Notes: generated from the letters alone by a model not told the origin. A stretch of DNA of 64,000 bases from Anaspis maculata (GCA_949128115.1 OX421968.1:52407423-52471422); one strand, 5' to 3'. Numbered from the stretch's first letter, positions 1 to 12,110 are shown. Numbers and translations: made by a program.

Positions 1-59
1 ATGTAATGTTGAGTTTAGTTGAGCAAGAATTTGCTTATATAAAAATATAATAAACTAAA

Positions 60-450
60 CAGATCTGTTATGCATAAAATGACCGATTTGAAAACTATAT
101 CCACCCGCAATATAGCTCCCGATTTCTAGTGAATATTTTTTCAAGCAAAAACAGGTCGATTTTTATATCGACGGGACATCGAAAACATACATTGGCGAAT
201 TTCTCTTCAGCCACCTCGTCCCCACTCATGTAAACTTTCAAATTTCAAATGACATCACAATAGAATTAAATTCTCCATCTGAAAAAAAAGTTTTCTAAAT
301 TTTTAACTCCAACCCACAAAATTCTCTGAATGTCCTACTCTATATATTTTGCACCACTTGATTCTCTTTTATTTAGTCAGCGTCATCGTAAATCGTCTCT
401 TAAATCGTAGAAAACACCACTACGACAATTATATACTTAAAAGGAAGTTG
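60..450. repeat. Dispersed repeat, half copy of a palindromic element
   Basis: This stretch matches 38,095-38,450 in the same orientation. Shared landmarks are the AAAACAGGTCGATTTTTATA block, a run on ACATACATT, and the later words AATTCTC and AGTCAGCGTCATC. The 38-kb copy is the left half of a full palindrome (38,095-39,195), so this is probably one arm of another copy. No coding potential was seen. Confidence 0.7.
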
Positions 451-916
451 AAAATACACATCAAAGTTATAATGTATAATTAGGATTATTTTATGTTATA
501 GGTATTATGATTTCAATTAATTATAACATTTCCACACTTTTCTTTCATCTTATAATTAGGATGTAAATAATGAATAAATAAAGAAACAAAATAAATGATC
601 AATAGAGGTACCTGAAGTTTTTATTGTTCAGATTGGTACCTACCGCCACAGTGGCATATATAAGTACGATATACGTGCCTCGAAGGTAGGTATCTCAGAG
701 GGCCGCTTCGCGTACCTAAATATGCAACACAAAATGAACATAGTATTTTCTTCTATCCAACAGATTATGACTAAGTAACTTATATGCATGCGTCAAGAAC
801 TTGAAGATATCAACTAAATATGTGGGAGAAGATTAAAGTCCTACAAAGCTTCACAAATGTACGGCAGATCTCATTCATTTTCCAATGAATTCATTGTCAT
901 TGTATCAACTAAAATA
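451..916. other. AT-rich stretch, no feature recognised
   Basis: I see no gene or clear repeat boundary here. A pair of GGTACCT words near 607-640 and TATA-like runs are present but mean little in this AT-rich background. Confidence 0.4.
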
Positions 917-1982
917 AAAAAAAAATCTGGATTTCAAAACCGTAGACATGAAGGTAGACCTCATACCTCGGGACAGTTTTCTCATTTTCAGTTTATCTCT
1001 TTTATTTACAGGGTGACCTCAAAAAGTCAACTTTTTGGTACTACAGTAATAGCTTTTTTCCTCGTTGACCGATTTTCAAAATTTTAGGCTCATTTTGAAG
1101 CTAAAGATTCTGGTAGAAATACCAGAGAATCAAAATTAACTTGAGACAACATTAAGAATACAGGGTTGCATCAAAAGTGACCAAAAACCTGAACAGCTCT
1201 TGGAATCTGGGTTGGGAGGAGAAGAATCGATTGAAAATCAAATAACGAAACGTTCTGACGAAACGAAACGAATCAAGTTCAAAACGACCATTGATTCTGA
1301 ATACTCTAAGATGTTTTTTTCTTGTTGATGAGTAGAATTGTTGATGAAGGAACCAAATTACAACTGCTTGTTTTCCGAGGAGAAATACTGGGCCTTTGTT
1401 CACCTGGAATGGTTGGTAACCATCGTAACGAAAACCATAACAATCAATGACAAACCGTGACAGACCATCAGCCTGGTGATTGTTCCGTATTTCGTTGCGA
1501 TGGTTACCAACAATTCCAGGTGAACAAAGACCCATTTTCTCCTCGGAAAACAAGCAGTTGTAATTTGGTTCCTTCATCAACAATTTTACTCTTATACAAG
1601 AAAAAACATCTCAAAATGTTCAGAATCAACGGTCCTTTCGAAGGTTATTTGATTTTCAATCGATTCTCCTCCCAACCCAGATTCCAATAAGAGCATCAGT
1701 TCAGGTTTTGGTCCCTTTTGATGCAACCCTGTATTCTTAATGTTTGTCTCAAGTTAATTCTGATTCTCTGGTATTCCTCTACCATGCAGAATCTTAAACT
1801 TCAAAATGAACCTAAAATTTTAAAAATCGGTCAACGAAGAAAAAAGTTATTACTGTAATACCGATTAGTTGACTTTTTGAAGTCACCCTGAAAATAAAAG
1901 AGATAAACTGAAAATGAAAAAAAAGTCTCAAGGTATGAGGTCCACCTTCATGTCTACGGTTTTGAAATCCAGAAAAAAAATT
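917..1982. repeat. Imperfect 1.07-kb palindrome with a nested palindrome
   Basis: The sequence from 917 reads back on the other strand from 1,982, with its centre near 1,450. Matching blocks include the TGGATTTCAAAACCGTAGAC block near 928 against its complement near 1,960, and GTTGACCGATTTT near 1,063 against 1,830. Inside it, 1,156-1,738 is a second inverted pair with ends reading AATACAGGGTTGCATC. Open frames here are by-products of the symmetry. Confidence 0.85.
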
Positions 1983-2459
1983 TTGCACAAGCGGGAGCAT
2001 GTCAAACTTTTAGGAGTTTTGCACCAATCCATTGAACACCCTGTAAAAACTTAATGTGGAGTATCTTATTTTTTTGTAAAGATGTGCATCAATAGCTGAA
2101 GGATTGGGCTAGTGAAAAGTAAAAAATGTATTTGAATTGCTCATAGCAATCCAGAGTTCTCCAGTTTCCAAGTCAGGTCAAATTTTGCAGGGTGACACTT
2201 ATTTTGTTGCGTACCTACTTCAGATGTTTTCTGGAGGAGTTTTCCCCGATTTATTAGGAATTGCTAAGGTTAGAGCTATGTACAAGAAAAGTGATACCAA
2301 AGTGATCTCAACAATATTTGAGAGAATTATAAAATATTCATTACCTTCTTGGACAAGCATGATGTAATACGTATTAGCATTGTTATCTTTTGATTAGTTT
2401 TTGGTCCAAACAAAACACTGTCCCCAAAAAGTCATCTCTCAGTTTTTAGATTGGCTTAT
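1983..2459. other. Spacer between two palindromes
   Basis: CACCCTGTAAAAAC near 2,038 looks like one terminus of a CAGGGTG-type palindrome, but I could not find its partner. No gene was recognised. Confidence 0.3.
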
Positions 2460-4680
2460 TAGTCGGGGTGCTACGATTTTGAATATCGCAAATGAATTAG
2501 ACGGGATGCCCTTTAGCATGATAACTACTCATACCAAGGTAAGTAATTTTCTCCAAGGATGCGTCAACATTTCCCACTCAGAAAGAAAGATGGCGACGAT
2601 TTTTGACAGGACCTGAATTTTTGTAAAACATAGGCATGTGGGATATGTTTTCTTACTAACTTCGACCTCCTGAACACGAATATCGAGTTTATTTTCACAT
2701 TAGAAGTCAAATCGACCTCATATTTCACATCTGAAAACCGCAAAAATAGCAGACTCTCGCTTATTTTTCAATTGAAAATTTTGTGTGCTCGTTAAATAGA
2801 TCCCACGGAACAAGTTAACAGTGTAAGTTCTGCAAAATAGCTCTACAAACATCGCCAGGGTGCGCCCCAAAACATACCAAATATGGGCTCTGAGGGCACG
2901 TTTTTCTGCCGCTGATCTAAGGAATATGTAAGTGTGAAATGGAAACTGTTTTATATAGTAAACTTACATATACTAAGCATTTATCAACATACAATGACAA
3001 TTTCAGATAAAAAACCAAAAAATATATTCTCATGATTTGTTGATAACTTTTTTTCAATAAAAAAACGTAGCTTTGATTTTGATGATGTTTTTCATCAAGG
3101 AAAATACATCAAGAGACCTTTTTCACCTGAAACAACCACCTTAGCTAAAAGTGTCGGTATAGCGACTCATAATTAAAACATTTTCGTCAGACTTGCGGTT
3201 GCCAAACATCAGAAAAACGTCTTTTGATTTTAAAGTTTTGTCTTTTCACTTGTTCTGGAATGCAACATACGGCTGATGGTGAATCTTTGGTTCAAAGTTT
3301 TCTACGAGTGTTTCTATCTCGCTCATGAACTCATTTAGGTGTCTAGAAATTTTCGGACTGAATATGCACCAACGGCTAAGGGCAGTAGGATCTTCAGTGT
3401 TATTACCAATTTAAAATTTGTTGTCTTGTGTGTGTGTTGGAATTTGCGAGAATGGAAGTATAGTGTTATCAGTGAAGGCGCAAAAACACCTAGGACGTGA
3501 ACAGGCATAGAAAACGGACGTGGAAAACATATGAAAAAGTGATCAGGTAGGCACCAAGACTTTTTCAACATTACAACTCTTATTTTGCAACTATACATAT
3601 AGTACCTACCTATGATACATGGTGTATGTTTTCATGCTCTTTGGCTTGTCCACGTCCTAGACGCTTTTGAGCCTCCATTGATAGCTCATTACTTCCATTC
3701 TCGCAAAATTCTGACACACACAAGACAACAAATTTTAAGTTGGTGCCATAGGAATACGAATAACACTGAAGATCCTACTGACCTTTGCCGTTGGTGCATA
3801 TCCAGTCCAGAAGTTTCTAGACACCTGAATGAGTTCACGGGCGAGACAGAAAACTTTAAGCCAAAGCTTAACCATCAGCTGTATGTTGCATTTCACAACA
3901 AGTTCAAAGAAGAACTTTGAAATTAATAAAAGACGCTTCATTGATGTTTGGCAATCGCGGATCTGACGAAAATGTTTTATATTACATGAAACTTTGCGCT
4001 AGAGTGGTTTTTCCAGGTGAGAAAGGTCTCTTTATGTATTTACCTTGATGAAAAACATCATCAAAATCAAAGCTACGTTTTTTGGTATCAATTTGTTTTT
4101 ACGATATTTTGTTTCAAATTGCCATGGTATGTTGATGAATGCTTGGTATGTGTTAGCTTATATATTAGTTAAACATATTGCACAAAATTCTTCCTTTCAC
4201 ACTTACATTCCACAACCAGTCGCAGCAAAGTGCGCTCCCAGCGCCCATTTTTGGTATGATTTGAGGCGCACCCTGGCGATGTTTGATGAGTTATTTTCAA
4301 GAACTTACACTATTCACTTATTCTATGGGATCTATACAGCCAGCTCAGGGCTGGAAATTGCCGTTGATGGAACATACAATTTTCAGTTCAAAAATTAGCG
4401 AGAATCTGCTATTTTTGCGGTTTTCAGATGTGAAATATGAGGTCAAGTTGATTTCCAATGTGAAAATAAACTCCATATTCGTATTCAGGAAGTCAAAATT
4501 AGTGAGAAAACATGTGCCACACGCATATGTTTTATAAAAAATCAGCTCCTGTCAAAAATCGTCACCATTTTTTTTCTGAGTGGGAAATGTTGACGCATCC
4601 TTGGCGAAAATTAATCACCTTGGTATAAGTAGTCATCATACCAAAGGGCATTCCGTCTAATTCATTTGCGGTATTTTGCC
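2460..4680. repeat. Imperfect 2.2-kb palindrome
   Basis: Both arms of about 1.05 kb are visible. 2,460-2,590 (ATTAGACGGGATGCC, GGATGCGTCAACATTTCCCA) mirrors 4,570-4,680. 2,700-2,760 mirrors 4,390-4,460. 3,065-3,110 mirrors 4,040-4,080. 3,335-3,480 mirrors 3,660-3,830. The centre is near 3,572 with a short loop containing ACCTACCTA. The arms differ by many substitutions and small indels, so the copy is old. I see no transposase. Confidence 0.85.
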
Positions 4681-4924
4681 ATTTTATGTCGCGTACCACC
4701 CCGACTATATCATCATTCGAACAGAATAGACGTCGCTCTAATTTAGAAGATTTTGTTTGTTTGATCAGAATAAATCGCATTAGAACACGACAGTTTGGCG
4801 ACGAAGATTGAAAATTGATAGACAAAACAGCCTGGGCAACAACCCAAAACAGATATTGAAATTTCCAACGGGGAAAATAGCCGAGTTCACGCTACCACGT
4901 GGAAACATAATCATTCATTGAAAT

Positions 4925-5440
4925 TTTTAGGTTCAGGGAAGCAAAGCAAGATGCAACTGAAACAGTAGACCAATTCTATGCCCGTCTATTGAAACTCTCG
5001 AAAACATGTCAGTTCTCTGAGGTAGACAATTAAATAAAATCACAGATTATTCTGAACAGGAGCAACAAACAACTCGGAGAAGGTATGCTTTAAGCGAACA
5101 ACCCGATCTATCACAGCTATTAACAAAAGCCCGAACAATTGAAACAACTGTAAATCAGATGGAAACAATGGAGAACAACGAACATCCTGACATAAGCCTC
5201 GAAACCTCAACAACAATGAAGACAAACGGGAAACGGTTCCACCGAAACAAACAACATGCAAACAAATCAGTTTCAAACAGGAATAATCCGATCTGTAAAA
5301 ACTGTGGAGGTCCATGCACATACATGGAATGAAAACATGTCCTGCAAGAAACGCCACATGCTTCAAATGCAAGAAACAACTACATTTCTCCAAAGTATAT
5401 TTGTCAACAGTCAACAGAGAAGCCAGAGGATCGCATATAA
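4925..5440 (+). pseudogene. Gypsy gag remnant (capsid and zinc-knuckle region)
   Basis: Translated fragments near 4,930-5,160 resemble the gag region of Ty3/gypsy elements, including a stretch reading ETVDQFYARLLKLS. A cysteine-rich stretch near 5,295-5,400 (CKNCGG then shifted Cys residues) looks like a damaged zinc knuckle. In-frame stops and at least one frameshift separate the pieces. It lies directly before the protease frame, as expected. Confidence 0.65.
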
Positions 5441-5446
5441 ATTACA

Positions 5447-5947
5447 ATGAAAGAAAACAAATCCAGCTCGGACAGCTCATTTTCCTTGCAAGCAACCAAC
5501 ACCACCAACACCAAGGCAAGAATATCAACAATCAACGTCAACGTTAATGGATGCCACATCAATTTCGTCATTGACACAGGAAGTTCCAAGAACATCATCA
5601 GCCTGGACACGTTCCAGAAATTGCCAAGAACCAAGCTTGACCAACATCAAAACTCCATCTTCCCATACAACTCCGAAGCGGACATCATAGTAATTGATGG
5701 GAAAAGCGAATCATTATTAAGCTATGAAACGTCAAGACTCTTAAACCTAATTCAAGTAGCATGTCGAGCCACAGCTGAATATAGCAAAACCAACATTCAA
5801 CAAAACTATCCAGCAATTTTGAAGGGCGTTGGAAATCTTAAAAATTACGAAGTAGAACTACACATTGACAGATCTGTGCAGCCCATGGCCCAAACCAACA
5901 CGCGAGTTCCTTTTCACCTAAGAGAAAAGGCAAAAAAGAAAAAGTGA
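5447..5947 (+). pseudogene. Gypsy retropepsin-like protease fragment
   Basis: This 166-residue frame contains VIDTGSSKNII at about residues 41-51, the aspartic protease D-T/S-G active site of LTR elements. Continuing sequence reaches the linker before reverse transcriptase and ends in a lysine-rich tail and stop. It is a fragment of the pol polyprotein and sits between the gag remnant and the RT fragment. Confidence 0.75.
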
Positions 5948-6188
5948 TGTTTCGCTCTTCCTCATCATCAGAGCTGTTTGGGATGTATGCGTGTCGTCAC
6001 CTCTGTCTACAATCGTGTCATCTTCTTGCACTTCATCTGCGTCGTTGTCCTCTTCTTCTGGAGTATAGTAGGTACCTCGTTTTCATATAGCTCAACATTT
6101 GGAACTACCTGCAACAATTTGATTGGTGATTGGAGATAGAACGGCTAGAACAATTGGACATAATTGAAAAGGCAACAGGACCGACTCC

Positions 6189-6734
6189 TTGCGGGTGTCC
6201 CCAATTTTCATTGTACCAAAACCTCACGATGAAAACGCCATTAGATTGTGCATTGACATGCGAGCCGCGAACAAGGCCATAAAAAGAGAGCGACATGTAA
6301 CACCAACGATTGACGACATAATTACCAAGCTGAATGTAACGGCAGTATTTTCCAAGATCGATCTTATAGAAGGATATATCACCAACTTACGTTGTCGGAG
6401 AAGTCAAGATACATCACGACGTTTTCCACTCATTTGGGTTTATACTTTATACAGATATAAAAGGCTAAACTTTGGTATAAACACCGCATCTGAAATCTTC
6501 CAAGATGTCATCAGACAGGTTCTTCAAGACATCCCTGGTAACATAAATATCAGTGACGATATTTTGATTTATGGAAGCAGAACACAAATGGAACATGACC
6601 AAACTCTAAAACAAGTACTAACGATTCTACAAAACAACAATCTCACCGTAAATGCAGCCAAATGTCTTTTCAACACAGATACCATCAAAAATTCTTTGGA
6701 TACGTATTTAAAAAAAAACTGGCATTTTCCCTGA
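6189..6734 (+). pseudogene. Gypsy reverse transcriptase fragment
   Basis: The 181-residue frame begins in RT motif 1 (VSPIFIVPKP), continues with LCIDMRAANKAI and FSKIDLIEGY, and has ISDDILIYG at the catalytic position where these elements usually carry a [YF]xDD box. The stretch after LIEGY is scrambled by indels, so the palm is not intact. The frame ends in a stop; RT-connection sequence resumes near 6,804 (MINYLGKFL) before the LINE insertion. Confidence 0.85.
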
Positions 6735-7022
6735 TCACAACAAAGTGGAAGCATAATTAAGAAACTGCAACCTCCACCTAGTCTGAATGAGGCAAGAATT
6801 TTTTTGGGGATGATAAATTATTTAGGGAAGTTCTTAACCCACTTGTCGGAAAACACGAAACACATACGCCAGCTCATCTCAAAGAACACCAATTGGAATT
6901 GGACATGTCAACATCTTTTTTTTTTGTTATGTTGTTATCGCTCTGATAAGACGTGCTTTGCCTCGCTCCTGAGAATTATTGTGTTAGCTACTGTAAAAGT
7001 GAAAAATACAAGAAGGGCAGAA

Positions 7023-7805
7023 ATGACAAGTAAGGACGGACCGGCAAAAACAGCGCAGCCAACAGGACAGAAGAAGGATACACGGGGACAGGCAGAAAGC
7101 AAACAAGTAATGGAGAGACATGAAGTGGTACAGTTCATGACCAGCCCGGAGTTCGCTGATATTGTAAGCAAGATAGTGAAGAAGGAAACTGAAGTGCTCA
7201 AGACGCAGATCACTGATCTAAGGAAACAAGTGGATATGCTGAAGGAGGACAATGACAAATTTCTGGCAATATGTGGAAATATTCAACAGCAAAAACTTCT
7301 TGCGGGAGATAAGACGGATACTGCAAAGTTGAAAACAAATGGCACAACGAGTAAGTTCAATACAAAGAAGACAGATGGGGCCACCAGCGAAAGAGTACGA
7401 AATATTCCGACGAGCGTCCCGGCGGCGGCGGCCGGCATGGACACCGGCAGTAAGAACAGGAATGTAATAATTATAGGTGAAGGGACACCGTCAACAGAAG
7501 GAACGGAAAAACAATGTACTTTCAGTGCTGCGGCCAAAAAAGCATGGATTTATGTTGGGAAAGTCCAAAAAGGTACTCCGTCTTCTCAAATAGAGGGATA
7601 TCTGAAGGAGCGATTTCCGAAAAATGTTTTCACGGTGGAAGCCCTCCCAGTGCGTGATGAAGCATTTAGTGTGGCATTCAAGATTGGAACTGACTTCGGT
7701 ATACTAAGCGACTTGTACAGGAGCACGATGTGGCCAAGCGGCATAGTGGTTAAGAGATTCCAATTTTTTCGAACTGTTCAACCAGGAAGATTCGAAAGAA
7801 AGTAG
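7023..7805 (+). CDS. LINE ORF1 protein
   Basis: This ORF1 product should bind the element RNA and form its ribonucleoprotein. I chose the ATG at 7,023 (MTSKDG); the open frame runs back to 6,804 but that part belongs to the gypsy host and LINE leader. It is 260 residues. A Lys/Gln-rich N-terminus is followed by a likely coiled coil (ETEVLKTQITDLRKQVDMLK) and a C-terminal domain with WIYVGKV, a pattern seen in ORF1 of CR1-related insect LINEs. No zinc knuckle was seen. ORF2 starts 25 bases downstream. Confidence 0.75.
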   Translation: MTSKDGPAKTAQPTGQKKDTRGQAESKQVMERHEVVQFMTSPEFADIVSKIVKKETEVLKTQITDLRKQVDMLKEDNDKFLAICGNIQQQKLLAGDKTDTAKLKTNGTTSKFNTKKTDGATSERVRNIPTSVPAAAAGMDTGSKNRNVIIIGEGTPSTEGTEKQCTFSAAAKKAWIYVGKVQKGTPSSQIEGYLKERFPKNVFTVEALPVRDEAFSVAFKIGTDFGILSDLYRSTMWPSGIVVKRFQFFRTVQPGRFERK

Positions 7806-7830
7806 AACAATCCAAAGAAGCCAATCAGAA

Positions 7831-10411
7831 ATGACGGGTCGGGCAGCCGAAAAACCAAAAAATAAAGTAGACAATATCCAAACTGACAACATAAGAATAT
7901 CTTATGTGAATATTAGAAGCCTAAGAAACAAGTTGGGCGACTACGAAGCTTTCTTGAGGCAGCATAGACCGCACCTTGCCGTATTGACGGAGACATGGCT
8001 AAGAGAAGAAGAGACAGACCGGTATCGCGTCGAGGGCTACACCGCTTTACACTCGTGCAGAAACGGCATGGGGGGTGGCGCGGCTATATACGTAAAGGAC
8101 GGCATTCGCTTTGAAATGGCATACGAAGATACTGTGGTGTCTGAGCAAATCAACCTTGTATCAATAAAATTGACTGACGTAAAAATTCACGTCACAGCAA
8201 TATATAGACCGCCTTCCTATTCACTGCAGAGATTCTGCTCGGATATGGACCAAATACTATCTACCCAGAATCGCGGGAGTAATATACTGATAGGCGACAT
8301 GAACGTGAATCTCTTAGCGACAACATCTGCGACGATAGAATACAAAAATACAATAGGCCTCAACGGGTACATGGTGCACAATAATATTGACCAAGAACTC
8401 GAAGAAAAAAGCTACAACAACAAGAACATTGAAGATAAAGGAAGGTAACCACTGGATGACGGGAGATTTAATTGATTTGATGAGGCAGAGGGATCAGTCG
8501 TACAAGAAGAAGGTGAAGAATCCGACAGACCCTGAAAAATTAAAAAAGTTCCAAAACCTACAAAAACTGGTAACTAACAGAAGAAAACAACTGAAGTCCG
8601 AATATGTAGAAAAGGAAATGAGAGGAATTGGTACGGACCAACGGAAGATCTGGCAGCTGATAAATAAACACCTTGGGCATTCAAAACCTGATAACGAAGC
8701 AAAAATAATCAAAGAGCTGGATGTGAATGGTATACCAACAAGAAGTGGCCAAAACATTGCCGATAGTTTGAACGAGTTTTTTGTGCGGACTGGTGAACGT
8801 GTATCCGAGAGCACTGGAGGGACAGCCGAAGAGAACTACGACACACCGGAGGTCCACAGCGAAAAAAGTGCGCTTCTAGAACAAGTGACAGTGGAAGAAA
8901 TAATTAAAAGCGTATCAGAGCTGAAAAATGACAGTGCTCCGGGTCAAGATCGAGTCATGGCGTGTGATGTTAAGTGTTTATTAGAGGTAATAATAAATCC
9001 TCTTAAAAGTCTCATTCAAAAGTGCTTCGATTCAGGTGTATTTCCTGGGGTGTTGAAAATCAGTAAGATCGTCCCGATCCATAAAGGCGGATCTAAGAAA
9101 AACATGAACAATTATAGACCAATTTCGCTAGTCAGTTGTTTTTCGAAAATTATTGAAAAAATCATCAAAAATAGACTATTGACGTTCATCACAGAAAATG
9201 TTGTGTTGGACACGGGGCAGTATGGTTTCATAAAGGGCAGTAACACTCAGAGCGCCGTGACAGATTTTGTAGATTGTGTGTGTCATAATTTGGACAATCG
9301 AAGATATGTGGCGGCGGTGTTCGTGGACCTGAGTAAGGCATTCGATGTGGTAGATCATGAAATTCTTCTCAAAAAACTTTATCAAATGGGTATAAGGGGC
9401 CTTTTGTTAACACTTATACACTCTTATCTCACTGACAGAAAACAATTTGTATACACGAATGACACTAATAGCAGTTATGCAACTACAAAGTCTGGAGTTC
9501 CACAGGGCTCGGTCCTGGGTCCATTGTTGTATGTGTTATATGTCCTAAGTCTACGGAATGTTAACCTAAGAGCTAGATATTTTACATATGCTGATGACAC
9601 CGTCTTGGTATTAGCAGACGAAAATTTGAAAAATTTGCAAAAGGTCATGAATGAAGATTTGGAAAACTATAGCAAATGGATTACTGGAAATAAGTTGAAA
9701 ATAAACGAAAACAAAACAGTTTACATGATGTTTATGCAGAAAAATAAGTATTATTGTGCCGAGGAATTTAAACTTAGAATCAGAACAAATGTATTAAAAG
9801 AAGTTACAACATACAGATACCTGGGGATGCAAATAGACAATAAGCTGATGTGGGATAAGCATTATGACATGTTGTGTGAAAAAGTAATAAAAATGTTGGG
9901 AGCTGTATATAGAACAGAAGGGGCGTTTGACACTAAAGCAAGAAAATGTATATATCACGCTTACTATGGGAGCATATTTAGGTACCTAATAAATGTCTGG
10001 GGAACTTGTTCCCTCACTTTGTTCAGAAAATTCGAAATTTTACAAAACAAAACTATAAAATGTCTCTTTGTCATACACAAATTAACAAACACAGAAGAAG
10101 TTTATAGGTTGACTGGCCTTTGTAGATTAGCTGACTTACTGAGAATTGAACAATGTAAATATGTATATAAAATCTTAAGTTCCCAACAAAAAACCAATGT
10201 AGTTCTAAAAGTAAACTCTGATGTACACCACCATCTCACTAGATCGCGGAATAATATCCATCTGCCCAATGTTAGGACAAATGCAGGACTCAATAGCCCT
10301 ATCGCAAAAGCTCTCCAATGTTACAACCAATTGCCACATCGATTGCGGAACATATATGAAATAAATGAATTTAAAACCCAAATTACTTCGTACGTGCATA
10401 CTGGCCGTTAG
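7831..10411 (+). pseudogene. LINE ORF2: endonuclease and reverse transcriptase, frameshifted
   Basis: ORF2 should nick target DNA and copy the RNA. From the ATG at 7,831 an APE-type endonuclease is readable: VNIRSLRNKL, LTETWL, YRPPS and GDMNVNLL. That frame stops at 8,448; the rest continues in another frame from about 8,387. The endonuclease C-terminus with its usual SDH motif is missing, so an internal deletion is likely. The reverse transcriptase is long and clean (YRPISLVSCFSKIIEKII, DLSKAFDVVDHEIL, SGVPQGSVLGPLL and the FTYADDTVLV catalytic box). No RNase H domain follows. Confidence 0.9.
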
Positions 10412-10738
10412 TCTCGAGCAAATTTTGTCTAGTCCATTGTACCTTACCGATGTATTTTATTGATCAAGTGTTTACCTATTTTTTACGCTAATTTCTGCCT
10501 TATCTTCTGTTTATTGTATATAATTTTATCGGCATTGTTTTTATTATTGTGATGTTCGAATTTTAAAATGTTTTTATATATACACAAATGCTGTACATAG
10601 TACCTAAGTACCTACACCAGGGAAAAATAATATTAAATATTTATTTAGTTTGGTCCCAAAGGACATAAATGGAGCGGCTCTGGTACCAATTTATTATTGT
10701 TTAAGAGTCGCGATTTACATGAAATGTATTGTTGTTTA

Positions 10739-10779
<41 letters not shown>
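10412..10779 (+). other. LINE 3' UTR and poly(A) tail
   Basis: The untranslated tail after ORF2 ends in about 40 A. The segment 10,600-10,739, containing TTTGGTCCCAAAGGACATAA and AAGAGTCGCGATTTACATGA, recurs reverse-complemented at 59,320-59,461, which defines it as element sequence. Confidence 0.85.
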
Positions 10780-10782
<3 letters not shown>

Positions 10783-10785
10783 ATC

Positions 10786-11273
10786 AAACAGAATTCGATC
10801 GAATCAAAGAACTGATAAGCAGCAGTACCAACCTGGTGTATTTCGACACGGCAAAGACTACACACCTTCATGTTGACGCCGGACCAAATGGACTAGGAGC
10901 TGTACTTTCCCAGGAGCACAACAATCAGCTGAGACCCATAGCCTTTGGAAGCCATTCATTGACAGACACACAGAAACGATACAGTCAGATCGAACGCGAG
11001 ATGCTTGCGATAACATGGGCTTTGGACCACTTCAAGCTGTATCTCATTGGAAACCAGTTCATACTATACACTGATAACAAAGCTCTAGTAAATATAATAG
11101 AAAACACCAAAACATGTCCAAGCGCCAGGATTGAGAGGCTAATCCTGAAAACACAACAGTACAAGATTAACATTATCCATCAAGAAGTAAAAACTAATCT
11201 TTCTGATTATCTAAGTAGACACCCACTTCACAAACAAGACGTAAAAGAAAACAAGACAGAAGCATATATGTGA
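10786..11273 (+). pseudogene. Gypsy RNase H and RT connection fragment
   Basis: This frame continues the gypsy pol after the LINE. It shows the RNase H core with LHVDAGPNGLGAVLSQ, IEREMLAITWAL and LYTDNKALVNI, in the order and spacing of Ty3/gypsy RNase H. It stops at 11,273 and a further short frame (11,270-11,485) leads toward the integrase, so at least one frameshift is present. Confidence 0.85.
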
Positions 11274-11489
11274 GATTCATAGTCAACAATTACACTCCGA
11301 AGAAGCTCACCATCGAGGAAGTAGAACTCGCAACTAAAGAAGACAACACTTTACAAGCACTCAAGGAAGCACTGCATTCCGGAGACCACCGTTTATGGAA
11401 AAACCTAAATTTGGCCCCATACAAAAACATCAGGGAGAAACAGCAACTTTTGGAAATTTGTTGCTACGCGGACGACAAATTATAATACC

Positions 11490-12110
11490 AACGGCACAAA
11501 CAAGATCGAGTCCTGGATCGAGTCATAAAGTTGGGACACAAAGGACATCAACGAATTGTCAAAACTAATAAGCAACTTTTGCGCTAAAGAATATGGTTTC
11601 CCAATCTAGACAAGTTAGCAGAACGAGAAATCAGAAGTTGTATTGCGTGCCAAGCCACAGATGCCACAAAACAAAGGGATCCAATCAAAACTAAAGAAAT
11701 TCCCAGACAGCCATTCAAGAACCTCGACATGGATTTCGCTGGACCTTGATTGAATAACAAATGTTACCTTGATAATCGATGAATATTCGAAATTTCCATT
11801 CATCAGGACGATAAACTCTACAAAATTTGCCGACCTGAAACTGAAACTATTCCTTCATGAAGTTTTTGCGATGGTAGGAATCCCTGCAAAAATTACATCC
11901 GACTCAGGTCCTCCTTTCAACGGCAATGAATTCAAATCATTTTTGGGACACCATGGCATACATCATCACAGGACAACACCACTATGGCCAGAAGGAAATG
12001 GAATGGTTGAACGTCTAGTAAAAACTTTCAAGAAATCGCTAGTTTGTGCAGAACTGGAAATCAAGAATTTTTATAGAATTATCGCAGCACTCCACACACA
12101 ACAAGGAAAA
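11490..12110 (+). pseudogene. Gypsy integrase fragment
   Basis: A damaged HHCC zinc-binding region is readable near 11,535-11,665 (HKGHQRI, then CIACQA). It is followed by the integrase core: IIDEYSKFPF, ITSDSGPPF and LWPEGNGMVERL, which hold the expected Asp and Glu positions. A stop near 11,748 and frame changes break it. Nothing downstream of 12,110 looks like the integrase C-terminal domain or an LTR. Confidence 0.85.

Larger units (their letters stand above)
6916..10779 (+). mobile_element. CR1/Jockey-like non-LTR retrotransposon inserted in the gypsy element
   Basis: The LINE carries ORF1, an endonuclease plus reverse transcriptase ORF2, a 3' UTR and a run of about 40 A. AACATC occurs at 6,910-6,915 and again at 10,780-10,785; the last A residues could belong to the tail, so the target duplication is 4-6 bp. 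Joining the flanks at this word restores one continuous gypsy reading frame. The 3' UTR is shared with a truncated copy at 59,294-59,461. Clade assignment is by memory of family traits only. Confidence 0.9.
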
